Source: Paenibacillus ottowii
GTDB taxonomy: Bacteria; Bacillota; Bacilli; Paenibacillales; Paenibacillaceae
Length of the DNA stretch: 64,000 nt
Reading direction: 5' to 3'
NCBI RefSeq assembly: GCF_006874425.1
Contig: NZ_VIJZ01000001.1
Location: 729,248-793,247 of the forward strand
The notes below the pieces were generated by a model. That model had not been told where the DNA came from. It ran no database searches and worked only from the letters and a program-made list of their open reading frames with translations. The translations under genes were made by a program, and so were the position numbers. Shown piece after piece: positions 21,517 to 30,040 of this stretch; position 1 is the first letter of the stretch; the number at the start of each line of letters is the position of its first letter.

Positions 21517-22434
21517 ATGAATGACTTTATCCCTAATGGATATATCATCTTAGCGCGAAAAATTAGGAAGTCTAATCTTTGGCTTTCTCTCAAGGCTACT
21601 CATAGATTGGTAATGATTGAACTGCTTTTGCAAGCCGCATATCAAGATTGTGAGGTTGTTAGAAATGGTGAGATTATCCCCCTTAAACGGGGGCAAATTG
21701 CAACCTCTTATCAAATGATAGCGGATGATATTGGAGACAAGCAAGTAACAGTAAAAGTTGTGCGTAACGCGATTGAAAAATTAGAAAAACATGATTTTTT
21801 GGCAAAGGATGAGGCAAAAGCACGGGCAAAGCGTGGATTGCTCTTAACCATTGTTAATTACGGGGTTTATCAGGATTCCGATAACTACAAGGGCAAAGCA
21901 GAGGGCAATGAAACGGGCATTACAAGGGCAAAGCAAGGGCAAAGTGAGGGCAAAGCAGGGGCAATACACAATAAGTTAAAGAACTTAAATAAATCTAATA
22001 ATGTTTTAAAAGATATATATGATTATTGGAATTCGCTTGAAATTATCAAGCATCGAGAACTAACTCAAAAAATGCAATCCAGTATAAACGCCAGATTAAA
22101 AAATATGAGCTTCGAGGAAATGAAAGAAGCCATAAGCAATTACAACACCATCATTAAAAGTGATTTATATTGGTACACCTACAAATTCACTTTGGAAAAA
22201 TTCATGAATGCTAAAAACATTGATCAGTTCTTGAGTGAGAACAATCCATTTGAAACGTTCAAAAAACAACAGGGAGGTGGAGGACGTGGACAGCGTAAAA
22301 CCAGTCATGCGGGATCTTCTCAAGAGAGTAGAAACTATGAAAGCCCAACAGAAGACCTCATCCTTGGAAAGCCAAAGGAAGGAGAAGACGGAATTCTTTC
22401 CGAAGAGCTATTACAGCGAATTAGAAGCACATGA
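21517..22434 (+). CDS. Phage replication initiator (DnaD/replisome organiser-like)
   Basis: The 305-residue protein has an N-terminal winged-helix part (WLSLKATHRLVMIELLLQAA, GQIATSYQMIADDIGDKQVT) typical of phage replisome organisers, a repetitive middle part (GKAEGNETGITRAKQGQSEG) encoded by DNA iterons, and a helical C-terminal part. It should bind the iterons inside its own gene and recruit the DnaC-like loader encoded next. Its end overlaps that gene by about 150 bases in another frame. Confidence 0.8.
   Translation: MNDFIPNGYIILARKIRKSNLWLSLKATHRLVMIELLLQAAYQDCEVVRNGEIIPLKRGQIATSYQMIADDIGDKQVTVKVVRNAIEKLEKHDFLAKDEAKARAKRGLLLTIVNYGVYQDSDNYKGKAEGNETGITRAKQGQSEGKAGAIHNKLKNLNKSNNVLKDIYDYWNSLEIIKHRELTQKMQSSINARLKNMSFEEMKEAISNYNTIIKSDLYWYTYKFTLEKFMNAKNIDQFLSENNPFETFKKQQGGGGRGQRKTSHAGSSQESRNYESPTEDLILGKPKEGEDGILSEELLQRIRST
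21824..22035 (+). other. Putative phage replication origin: iterons plus AT-rich stretch
   Basis: Seven GGGCAAWRNA-like units begin at 21891, 21903, 21915, 21926, 21937, 21948 and 21959, that is every 11-12 bases, or one helical turn. A further copy is at 21824. The exact word GGGCAAAGCA occurs at 21891, 21926 and 21948. From about 21968 to 22035 the sequence becomes very AT-rich, as expected of an unwinding element. The array lies inside the initiator gene, like ori within lambda O. Confidence 0.75.
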
Positions 22435-23227
22435 GGGATGTCCAAAGTGTGATTATACCGGAACCATTAATACATTCCGCTGGGTAGAGAAAGAGGGGTA
22501 TACGGACAAACATGGGGCGCCTATGAAGGTGCAGGTGGCGCAAGTGGAGCCCTGCTCATGCTTGCTGGATCGGCAGCTAACAAAATATACGGCAAATAGC
22601 AGCTTTAATTATGAGCAAAAGCAGCATACTTTCAAAAATGCTGATATTGACGCGAAGAATGCCCAGCACTTTGCTATGGTTACGAAATTCGTTGATAACA
22701 TCGAAGCCCACCAAGAGAAAGGAACGTGGCTTTATATCTTTGGGGATGAAACCCGGATTAAAGGAAATCAGAGTGCATACGGCACTGGCAAAACGTATTT
22801 GATGGATTGTATAGCTAACGCGTTGGCTGAAAGACGCATACCGGGCCTCTATGTTACCGAGGAAACACTTTTCGGGGATATCAGGTCTACCTATAGTCGG
22901 AACAGTGAAGAGAGTGAAACAGAAGTTTTGAGCCGCTACTATAACGTTCCTGTGCTAATGATAGATGATTTGTTCACCGCTTCATATTCTGAATGGGCTG
23001 AAGGTAAGCTGTACAGCATCCTAAATGAACGCATGGATAAAAACAAGATTACAATTATCACCAGCAATTACGCAACGGAACGTATACATCTGCGCTTGCC
23101 TCTGAATGGCAGGAAGATTGCCAGCCGGATTATTGGACAAGCTCAGCGAATTGAAATGATTGGTCCCGATCGGCGGGAGAAGAAAGCACGAGATAGATTT
23201 CAACTGGAAACGGGGAACGAGTTATGA
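22286..23227 (+). CDS. DnaC-like helicase loader ATPase
   Basis: The start is set at GTG 22286, six bases after GGGAGGTG; the open frame runs further upstream. The 313-residue protein has Cys pairs near residues 52-55 (CPKC) and 93-95 (CSC), perhaps a zinc site, and then a DnaC/DnaI-type AAA+ domain with Walker A AYGTGKTYLM and Walker B VLMIDDLF. It should load the replicative helicase at the phage origin with the initiator encoded upstream. It overlaps the next gene by four bases. Confidence 0.9.
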   Translation: MDSVKPVMRDLLKRVETMKAQQKTSSLESQRKEKTEFFPKSYYSELEAHEGCPKCDYTGTINTFRWVEKEGYTDKHGAPMKVQVAQVEPCSCLLDRQLTKYTANSSFNYEQKQHTFKNADIDAKNAQHFAMVTKFVDNIEAHQEKGTWLYIFGDETRIKGNQSAYGTGKTYLMDCIANALAERRIPGLYVTEETLFGDIRSTYSRNSEESETEVLSRYYNVPVLMIDDLFTASYSEWAEGKLYSILNERMDKNKITIITSNYATERIHLRLPLNGRKIASRIIGQAQRIEMIGPDRREKKARDRFQLETGNEL

Positions 23228-23496
23228 AGATAATTGTACGTTCAGCTCCAGTAGGAGCGCCATATGAAAAATTGGTCGGTAAAGAAGTGGAAGTTATGTA
23301 TAACGATCCAGCATGGGGGCCAAATGATTTCATAGTGAAAAACGGGCCTTACTATGAGGGTCAAAATAACCTCCTTACTATTCCTTTTGGGGACGCTGTA
23401 ATTACAGATATGAGCGGATCTGAATTTGAGGACGGACTTGAGCTAGGAATGAAGGTTGGAAAACATGATAAAGCCCCTATAAAAAAGGGGAGATGA
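23224..23496 (+). CDS. Small phage protein of unknown function (90 residues)
   Basis: The product starts in an ATGA overlap with the DnaC-like gene. It is beta-rich (IIVRSAPVGAPYEKLVGKEV, then EVMYNDPAWGPNDFIVKNGP) and ends in a basic tail (KHDKAPIKKGR). The pattern suggests a small SH3-like barrel, but no family is recognised. Confidence 0.65.
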   Translation: MKIIVRSAPVGAPYEKLVGKEVEVMYNDPAWGPNDFIVKNGPYYEGQNNLLTIPFGDAVITDMSGSEFEDGLELGMKVGKHDKAPIKKGR

Positions 23497-23499
23497 AAA

Positions 23500-23916
23500 T
23501 TGAGGATAGAAGCCGCAGAAGTAGCCCAACAGCTTAGTGATATTTTGAAAGGTATCAAAACAGAGTATGAACACCTTGACCGTGAAGTTCGATATTACGA
23601 TTTGGAATGTACGGACCTGCTTCACGCTTTAGAGTTCATGGAGATTGATAACGATATGCGATTAAATATCTCTCAGCAGCTTCAAGATAACCGGAGGAAA
23701 CGTAGAGTAATCAAAAACGAAAGAGAGCGCCTACAGCCCTTGTACGATGTCTCAGAAGGACATCCGCATTTAGTCTATGAATTTGAAAAAGCGAAATGGA
23801 GAGCTGAAAAGATTGAGTGCATACAGAAGCATCGTATGTACACACCGCGTATTAGAACGGATATGCAGCAGGCTTTTGACAAGGCCAACCGCAGGAATGA
23901 TATAGCAGGGGGTTGA
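23500..23916 (+). CDS. Coiled-coil phage protein of unknown function
   Basis: The 138-residue protein starts with TTG after AAAGGGGAGATG. It is nearly all charged helix (LSDILKGIKTEYEHLDREVR, later LQDNRRKRRVIKNERERLQP), probably a coiled coil. Many Bacillus phages carry a similar protein between the replication genes and the ArpU-type regulator. Function is unknown. Confidence 0.65.
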   Translation: MRIEAAEVAQQLSDILKGIKTEYEHLDREVRYYDLECTDLLHALEFMEIDNDMRLNISQQLQDNRRKRRVIKNERERLQPLYDVSEGHPHLVYEFEKAKWRAEKIECIQKHRMYTPRIRTDMQQAFDKANRRNDIAGG

Positions 23917-23918
23917 GT

Positions 23919-24419
23919 ATGAGCCAACCAACAACCGATTTACCAAAGCTAGATAATAAGAAGACAAAAAATGCAATAGTAGGTGTTTTTGAAAAATATC
24001 AAATATTTAAGAATACGATAATTGAACAGAGAGAGGCAACCATAACGGCCAGTTATCAAGATCGTCCGAGTGGTCCAACCAATGTAACAAGCGATTCAAC
24101 TGCGAATGTTGCAATATTTAATGTGTTCGAGCCTGAACACCGCAGACAATTTTGTGAAAACGTCGAACTGGCTGTCAGTTACCTGTATCCAAAGTATAGA
24201 GAGATAATCGAATTAAAATATTTGGGTGACGACATGCCAACTGATTACGCAGTTTACAATTTCAAAATGGATCATCCCATTAGTAAGGACACTTACGCAA
24301 AATTGCGAAGAAAAGCATTTCAAAATTTAGCATATAGCTTTCATGCTTTTGGGATTATCAACATACAGAGCTTAATAGACACAAAACGCGCGAACATACG
24401 GACAAGCAGCTTCGAATAA
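23919..24419 (+). CDS. ArpU/sigma-like late transcription regulator
   Basis: The ATG at 23919 follows AGGGGGTTG. The 166-residue protein shows the ArpU pattern: an N-terminal FEKYQIFKNTIIEQREATIT stretch, a Ser/Thr-rich linker, then VELAVSYLYPKYREIIELKY and an HTH-like end (DTYAKLRRKAFQNLAYSFHA). Such proteins switch on phage late genes. The gene is near the right end of the element, far from the structural genes, which lie left of it. Confidence 0.75.
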   Translation: MSQPTTDLPKLDNKKTKNAIVGVFEKYQIFKNTIIEQREATITASYQDRPSGPTNVTSDSTANVAIFNVFEPEHRRQFCENVELAVSYLYPKYREIIELKYLGDDMPTDYAVYNFKMDHPISKDTYAKLRRKAFQNLAYSFHAFGIINIQSLIDTKRANIRTSSFE

Positions 24420-24451
24420 ACTATACAACCAAGATCGGAGGGGAGGGAACA

Positions 24452-24664
24452 ATGTTAAGTCCAGGGGATTATGGCGACTCACACGCACATAAAAAAGTGG
24501 AAATTGAAAGTAAGGTCACAACGTACATTCAAGGCAAAAACGGACTCATTGGAATTATAATCCCGCCCTGTGAGGGGCCGACAAACGCATTAGAAGACCT
24601 TCACCGTACAATCGCTGAAATAGCAATTAAACAAGCCATAAAGAAAGAAGCCACTCCAGAATAA
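24452..24664 (+). CDS. Small phage protein of unknown function (70 residues)
   Basis: A good ribosome site (GGAGGGGAGGG) precedes the ATG. The product (HKKVEIESKVTTYIQGKNGL, then IGIIIPPCEGPTNALEDLHR) has no recognised motif. It is the last prophage gene before the junction with prkA, and its final codons form one arm of the terminator. Confidence 0.6.
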   Translation: MLSPGDYGDSHAHKKVEIESKVTTYIQGKNGLIGIIIPPCEGPTNALEDLHRTIAEIAIKQAIKKEATPE

Positions 24665-24680
24665 GGGGTGGCTTCTTTCT
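24644..24680 (+). terminator. Terminator of the last prophage operon
   Basis: AAAGAAGCCACTCC (24644-24657) pairs with GGGGTGGCTTCTTT (24665-24678). It prevents rightward phage transcripts from entering the prkA remnant. Confidence 0.85.
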
Positions 24681-24737
24681 TTATAGATAAGTAGCTTATG
24701 AAAAAAGGCTGCTACACCAACGTTTTTCTTTTGCATA

Positions 24738-24770
24738 TATCATGACATAACAGATGAATTGATCGTAGCT
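24738..24770. other. Right attachment junction (attR) between prophage and prkA
   Basis: From 24750 onward the frame reads T-D-E-L-I-V-A-H-T-N-E, which matches the conserved PrkA segment ADELIVAHTNE in the middle of the family. Upstream of 24747 the frame reads unrelated residues back to a stop at 24699. The phage/host crossover must therefore lie at about 24740-24765. The exact core needs attL, which is outside the window. Confidence 0.75.
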
Positions 24771-25790
24771 CATACGAATGAGTCGGAATATAAAAGCTTT
24801 ATTGCCAATAAAAAGAATGAGGCGTTGCAGTCACGGATGATTGTAATGCCAATTCCCTATAATTTAAAAGTATCCGAGGAAGAAAAGATTTATGCCAAGC
24901 TCATTGGGCAGAGTGACATGCGGCATATTCACATCGCTCCTCATGCGCTGCGAACGGCTGCCATTTTTTCTGTGCTCACCCGGCTGAAAGAAACCAAGAA
25001 GCAGGGGATGGATTTGGTTAAAAAGATGCGCATGTATGACGGCGAGGAGGTCGAAGGCTATAAGGAAGCCGATCTGAAGGAGATGCAAAATGAGTTTCTG
25101 GAGGAAGGCATGTCCGGCGTTGATCCAAGATACGTCATTAATCGTATTTCTAGTGCACTGATTAAGCAAAATGTGGAGTCCATCAATGCTCTGGATATTT
25201 TACGCGCCATTAAGGATGGCCTAGACCAACACGCCTCCATCACCAAGGAAGAGCGGGAGCGTTATCTGAATTTCATTTCCGTGGCTCGTAAGGAATATGA
25301 TGAGCTGGCGAAAAAAGAAGTACAAAAGGCTTTTGTGTACTCCTTCGAAGAATCAGCCAAGACGCTGTTTGACAACTATTTGGATAACATCGAAGCTTTT
25401 TGCAATTGGGTAAAAATCCGCGATCCGCTTACCGATGAGGAGCTCGACCCGGATGAGCGGCTTATGCGCTCTATTGAGGAGCAAATCGGGGTGTCGGAAA
25501 ATGCGAAAAAGGCATTCCGTGAAGAAATATTAATTCGTATTTCTGCGTATTCCCGCAAGGGTCGGAAGTTTGAGTATCACCATCATGATCGGCTGCGAGA
25601 AGCCATTGAAAAGAAGCTGTTCGCCGATTTGAAGGATATTGTGAAGATTACGACTTCGACCAAAACGCCTGATGCTAATCAGCTCAAACGTATGAATGAG
25701 GTGATTAAGCGACTAATAGAGGAGCATGGCTATACAGCAGCTAGCGCCAATGACCTATTGAGATATGTAGGTAGTCTCCTGAATCGGTAA
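24759..25790 (+). CDS. prkA: C-terminal part of serine protein kinase PrkA (gene interrupted by the prophage)
   Basis: This reading frame of 343 codons matches the C-terminal half of PrkA, an AAA+ serine kinase of about 630 residues needed for normal sporulation. Typical segments are SFIANKKNEALQSRMIVMPI, VDPRYVINRISSALI and DDLLRYVGSLLNR-like ends. The N-terminal half with the Walker motifs is missing. There is no ribosome site at its TTG, and a phage terminator stands upstream. The remaining sequence has no stops or frameshifts, so the gene looks preserved rather than decayed. Precise excision of the prophage would restore it. Confidence 0.92.
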   Translation: MIVAHTNESEYKSFIANKKNEALQSRMIVMPIPYNLKVSEEEKIYAKLIGQSDMRHIHIAPHALRTAAIFSVLTRLKETKKQGMDLVKKMRMYDGEEVEGYKEADLKEMQNEFLEEGMSGVDPRYVINRISSALIKQNVESINALDILRAIKDGLDQHASITKEERERYLNFISVARKEYDELAKKEVQKAFVYSFEESAKTLFDNYLDNIEAFCNWVKIRDPLTDEELDPDERLMRSIEEQIGVSENAKKAFREEILIRISAYSRKGRKFEYHHHDRLREAIEKKLFADLKDIVKITTSTKTPDANQLKRMNEVIKRLIEEHGYTAASANDLLRYVGSLLNR

Positions 25791-25882
25791 GGCGAAATAA
25801 TATGTAAAGTATGATGAAGATGAATTGCAATGGATGGTGACACGAAGGAAGTGAGATATTTAATCAACGTGTTTCCTATAAG

Positions 25883-25930
25883 GAATCCGGCAAGCACAGG
25901 ATGTTTCATGTGCGGTCGGATTCTTTTTTA
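25883..25930 (+). terminator. Terminator of prkA
   Basis: GAATCCG (25883-25889) pairs with CGGATTC (25917-25923), with an inner GCACA/TGTGC stem, followed by six T residues. Confidence 0.85.
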
Positions 25931-26046
25931 ACTGAAATTACTATGAAAAAAGTTACAAACAATTCGCTGTTTTTTAACATTTTCTAAAAAGTTGCCGATA
26001 ATTATGGTGATGTAAAATCTATGTAAACTATGATTTGGAGGATCTT

Positions 26047-27069
26047 ATGATTCATGTCGCTGAGAGTAGATTAAAACAGATACAATATATTGGTATAACT
26101 GATGATGATTTGGCTTTATTGCATCATTATCAGGGACTTTTCCAATCGATTGTGAATGAAGTCGTGGATCGTTTTTATGAGCATGTAAAAAAGGTTCCCC
26201 ATCTCATGTCGATTATCTCTAAATGGTCGAATATTGAGCGACTCAAGCAAACACAACGTGAATACTGGCTTTCTCTTGCAGATGGGAAAATAGATGATTC
26301 GTTTATCGAACACCGCCTTTTTGTGGGGCAGGTACATTCCCGGATTGGATTGTCTTCCGATTATTATTTGGGTACGTACATTGCTTATCTTGATATTGCA
26401 GTAGACATTTTCAAGCGTTCGGGGATAGAGGATTGGTATTCTATTGTGTACGCTCTTTCCAAAATGTTCAATCTCGATTCCCAGCTTGTGCTGGAAGCCT
26501 ATCAGGAAAAGGAGAAAGAGCAAGTCAGCGATCTCGCCGATGAACAAACGCAGATGCTGACTGTGGTGTCCCGAATTGCACAAAATTTGACGGGGATGAT
26601 TGCTGAACTTAGGGGAAATACCGATAATATCGCGAATAATGCCTGCAATACTGCTTCTTCGCAGGAACATACAGAGGAACTGGTACTGCAATTGAGTGAT
26701 GAAATTAAGCATATTGAACAGATGAGCAGTACAATTCGAGAATTGTCCGATCAGACTCATCTGCTGGGATTGAATGCGGCGATTGAGGCAGCCCATGCGC
26801 AAGAAGCAGGACGTGGCTTTCAAGTGGTGGCACAGGAAGTGCGCAAGCTGGCATCTAATTCAAAGCAAGCACAGGAGCAAATTCAGCGCAAGGTGCTGGA
26901 TATTGCCCGTATGCTTGACAGTGTGCAATCCGAAACCGCTATCACCACAGCCAGTGCCCGGCAACAGGCCTCCAGCTCGGAAGAATTGGCTTCCTTCACC
27001 AAGCTGATTGAAACCATGGTGAAGGAATTGGAGATGCTGCAGCATTCCTCAGAAATAATGAAGGTATAA
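26047..27069 (+). CDS. HemAT-like globin-coupled chemotaxis transducer
   Basis: The ATG at 26047 follows TTGGAGGATC. Residues 5-160 form a globin-sensor domain; the haem-binding proximal His is probably His97 in QVHSRIGL, the family motif. Residues 180-340 form a cytoplasmic MCP signalling domain with the hairpin tip [20 protein letters not shown] and [12 protein letters not shown]. There is no membrane span, as in HemAT. It senses oxygen and signals to CheA. At 340 residues it is shorter than Bacillus HemAT, with part of the MCP helix bundle missing after the tip. Confidence 0.88.
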   Translation: MIHVAESRLKQIQYIGITDDDLALLHHYQGLFQSIVNEVVDRFYEHVKKVPHLMSIISKWSNIERLKQTQREYWLSLADGKIDDSFIEHRLFVGQVHSRIGLSSDYYLGTYIAYLDIAVDIFKRSGIEDWYSIVYALSKMFNLDSQLVLEAYQEKEKEQVSDLADEQTQMLTVVSRIAQNLTGMIAELRGNTDNIANNACNTASSQEHTEELVLQLSDEIKHIEQMSSTIRELSDQTHLLGLNAAIEAAHAQEAGRGFQVVAQEVRKLASNSKQAQEQIQRKVLDIARMLDSVQSETAITTASARQQASSSEELASFTKLIETMVKELEMLQHSSEIMKV

Positions 27070-27076
27070 GATACAC

Positions 27077-27109
27077 AAAAAACAGACCTCATCGCCCGGT
27101 CTGTTTTTT
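27077..27109. terminator. Bidirectional terminator
   Basis: AAAAAACAGACC (27077-27088) pairs with GGTCTGTTTTTT (27098-27109) between two convergent genes. Confidence 0.9.
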
Positions 27110-27130
27110 ACTTAGTTCCCCCCCAACTGA

Positions 27131-28027
27131 TTATAGCAGCGCTCTAAGTTCACGTCGGTATTTGTTCAAATGCACAAACGACGGAATGACACGCTTCGCA
27201 GAACGAAATCCACCTATTCTGATGTTGCGAACGACATGATAGGGAGAAATCAGCAATGCGTGAAGCAGGCGCAAGTCCTGGGTGCTCAATGGTCGGTATC
27301 GTTGATAGAAGTCGATCGCGCGCAGCATCTTTGTCGCATTCCAAAGACAATTCCGATGAAGAAGATGAGAGAGATCTTTCATCCTTACATGTAGGGAACA
27401 ATTTTCAAAGTCGATCAAATAGATTTTGAACTGCCTGTCTTTGATCAGATTGGGATAGTTATAGTCACCGTGTATAAATGCAGTCGCTTTTTGTTCCTGC
27501 TGGATTGCTTCTCGAACTTTGGACTGCTGTAGACGATCTAATACTTCTTCACAAAGAGCTACGAGATGGGCTGTGCCTTTGTAAAGGCTGAGGCGTTTTT
27601 TATATCCAGCTACTTCATCACTCAAGCCTTCATAACGGATTCTGGAAGGCGGTGCTTCCGTGGCAGGAAAGCCTGCGGCATGAGTGTGGAATTTGGCTAA
27701 AGTAGCAATGCCCTTTTTGAAGTCTATTCTTTTTGTAAATTCCGGTCTGGGTCCATGAACCCAATTGGTTAATGTATACGATATACCTTCATGGGTCATA
27801 TAGGCAGTTTGCTGTACGGTTGGATAGACCTTTTGGCTACGTGTAAACCCGCGCTCATCCAGATAGGACAAGACACGTGTAATAAAGCGAATTTCTTCTT
27901 CCGGAAATTTATAAGGTTTTAAGCAATAGGTTGTATTAGCGGTTTCAATCTTGTGAATGTCCTTCATTTGGCGGCTACGCTGAATTTTGATTCCATACAT
28001 CTGCTCAACGCTTGATAAAATCGACAT
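27131..28027 (-). CDS. CotS-family spore coat kinase-like protein
   Basis: The ATG at 28027 follows GTGAGGGGC; a GTG four codons upstream is possible. The 298-residue protein has the aminoglycoside-phosphotransferase-like fold of CotS/CotI/YutH coat proteins: FIHGDYNYPNLI (catalytic loop) and IYLIDFENCSLHVRMKDLSH (metal site). It is probably packed into the spore coat during late sporulation. It lies 18 bases after a second member of the family in one operon. The substrate is unknown. Confidence 0.85.
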   Translation of the reverse strand: MSILSSVEQMYGIKIQRSRQMKDIHKIETANTTYCLKPYKFPEEEIRFITRVLSYLDERGFTRSQKVYPTVQQTAYMTHEGISYTLTNWVHGPRPEFTKRIDFKKGIATLAKFHTHAAGFPATEAPPSRIRYEGLSDEVAGYKKRLSLYKGTAHLVALCEEVLDRLQQSKVREAIQQEQKATAFIHGDYNYPNLIKDRQFKIYLIDFENCSLHVRMKDLSHLLHRNCLWNATKMLRAIDFYQRYRPLSTQDLRLLHALLISPYHVVRNIRIGGFRSAKRVIPSFVHLNKYRRELRALL

Positions 28028-28045
28028 TTTGCCCCTCACTTTCTT

Positions 28046-29056
28046 TTATGGACGGGTCCATTCCTGCAAAATATGGATGATTTGTAATCGAAGAGGCCAC
28101 GACTGATCCCAGTTGTCCAGGATTTCGCGGTCTCTTGAACGATTTGGATGCCGGGAAGCATGCCAGGCTTCTCGTGGCAATTTATATAAAGCTGTAACAA
28201 TCTTCCGTTCAGTACGGCTTAGTGGTTTACGTTTTTGGTATCCTTTCAACAAGGATTGCACAAATTCAGGATTGAATTGGGTCGTATTCATAAGAGCCTT
28301 TGCCAAATCAGTATAGACTGAGCCAATCTTAACCCGATCCCAATCAATGATTTTGAGCTGACCGTCATCAGAAATAATGACATTTGGGATGGTGATATCA
28401 CCGTGAATCAAGGAGGGATGCCGACGTTCCGCTCGAAGCAGTCTTATAATGGATGCGTCCTGCAAATCCTTCCATGCCCGCCTGGATAAACGGTTACAGT
28501 CTTTGCCGTGAGTGTTGTACCAGTTGCGGTACTCTTTATCCTGGCGGCTGACTTTTGTTATTTTTTTTTGGAAAAGACGGTCTTGGTTTTTCCATATCCG
28601 CAATTGTTGAATGGTCGGAGGAGACGTTCCTTTCTCGGTCCGATGCAAGCCAGTGGATGTGGCATGAAGGGTGGCGAGGGCCAGCCCCAGTTTTTCGTAA
28701 TCGTCAGCGGTTTCCAGTCCTCGTCCTTTGATCCACTGACTTACATAAAATGGTGTTCCTTGATCTAGTGTCCATAGCTGGCCGGAATGAGTGGGGAGCC
28801 ATGTGGGCATGTAGGTATACTTTCTCTTTTTCAAAAGCCTTATATAGCTCGCAACTCGTTCCATCTGTTGAATCGTATTTGAATATACCACCTTTGAACG
28901 ACTAAAGGGCTTTAATGCATAAATCCCCTTTTTCGTTTTCACTTGGATGACTGCATTTTTTCGATATAGAGATGAGACTAAGCTTGATTTTAAGGGAATC
29001 AGGCCGAAACGACGGGTGATTTTGCGAATTTGTGCTTTGGTATAGGATTTCGCCAT
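28046..29056 (-). CDS. CotS-family spore coat kinase-like protein
   Basis: The 336-residue basic protein shows the same family pattern: LIHGDITIPNVIISDDGQLK (catalytic loop) and IIDWDRVKIGSVYTDLAKAL (metal site). It heads a two-gene operon with the neighbour at 27131. Ribosome site GTGAGGTTCTT lies before the ATG. Role in the spore coat is inferred from family and from the sporulation genes nearby. Confidence 0.85.
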   Translation of the reverse strand: MAKSYTKAQIRKITRRFGLIPLKSSLVSSLYRKNAVIQVKTKKGIYALKPFSRSKVVYSNTIQQMERVASYIRLLKKRKYTYMPTWLPTHSGQLWTLDQGTPFYVSQWIKGRGLETADDYEKLGLALATLHATSTGLHRTEKGTSPPTIQQLRIWKNQDRLFQKKITKVSRQDKEYRNWYNTHGKDCNRLSRRAWKDLQDASIIRLLRAERRHPSLIHGDITIPNVIISDDGQLKIIDWDRVKIGSVYTDLAKALMNTTQFNPEFVQSLLKGYQKRKPLSRTERKIVTALYKLPREAWHASRHPNRSRDREILDNWDQSWPLRLQIIHILQEWTRP

Positions 29057-29353
29057 AAGAACCTCACTTGACTTTTAATTGAAGAAAAAGGTAATCCTCT
29101 GTTAGTTATCAGTCTATTCATGAGGAAATAATAGGTGCAGTTTTATGTAGGTATTCTCAGCCGATACGGAAGTATTTTAGCGTATACAGACAGTAAGACA
29201 TTCGGTAAAATACAGACTGGAACGAATACACGATATGACGAATTTTGATCTTGACGATTCAAGTGAGCAGTTTATATACCATACATGTCTGATTCATTAT
29301 TATTTGTGGGAATATAAGTAGTTGAACGTTTTTTTGGGGCAGGAGGGAAGGAC

Positions 29354-30040
29354 ATGGATAAAAGAATACTGATAGCGGACGATGAGGCGAGTATTCGGAA
29401 TGCGCTAGCCTATGCGTTAAAGCGGGAAGGTTTTTTGGTGGAAACTGCCGTGGATGGAGAGGACGCATTGGAAAAAGTACATATGTTCCACCCGGATGTG
29501 CTTATACTGGATGTGATGATGCCCAAACTGGGCGGATATGAGGTGTGCCGTCGTTTGGAAAATCGGAAAGGCATCGGTATTTTACTGCTAACCGCTAAAA
29601 ACGATATCGTCGATAAGGTGCTCGGCCTGGAGCTGGGAGCAGACGATTTTATGAGCAAGCCGTTTGACCTGAGAGAACTGCTCGCACGTATTAAGGCATT
29701 AGTAAGGAGGCTGGAACGAGAAGGAGCGCCTGCGCCGGAAGGAACGGAAGTAATACTAGGTCCATTACGAGTGCGTCCATCCAGCCGAACAGCTGAACTT
29801 GGAACAAAAGCATTGGATCTGACCCCCAAGGAGTTTGATGTGCTGGCTCTGCTGGTGTCCCATGCCGGGAGGGTGTATACGCGGGACGATCTGCTGGAAC
29901 AAATATGGGGCATCGATTATGTGGGGGGGACGCGGACGGTGGATATTCATATTCAGCGCTTGCGCAAAAAACTGGAGCCGCACCAATCGATGCTGCAGAC
30001 CGTGTATGGAATCGGCTATAAGGCGGAGAAAATGACGTGA
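29354..30040 (+). CDS. OmpR-family response regulator
   Basis: The 228-residue protein has a receiver domain (ILIADDEASIRNALAYALKR, phosphorylated Asp in VLILDVMMPKLGG, Lys in FMSKPFDLRELLAR) and a winged-helix DNA-binding domain (LTPKEFDVLALLVSHAGRVY, then GGTRTVDIHIQRLRKKLE). The ribosome site is AGGAGGGAAGG. The stop overlaps the start of the partner kinase (GTGA). Confidence 0.95.
   Translation: MDKRILIADDEASIRNALAYALKREGFLVETAVDGEDALEKVHMFHPDVLILDVMMPKLGGYEVCRRLENRKGIGILLLTAKNDIVDKVLGLELGADDFMSKPFDLRELLARIKALVRRLEREGAPAPEGTEVILGPLRVRPSSRTAELGTKALDLTPKEFDVLALLVSHAGRVYTRDDLLEQIWGIDYVGGTRTVDIHIQRLRKKLEPHQSMLQTVYGIGYKAEKMT

Noticed and set aside
21891..21968. CRISPR-like short repeat array
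   Set aside because: The units are 11-12 bases apart without spacers and lie in a coding frame; they fit replication iterons.
26116..26823. 235-codon minus-strand ORF opposite the HemAT-like gene
   Set aside because: The rightward frame has clear globin and MCP motifs, so this is a shadow.
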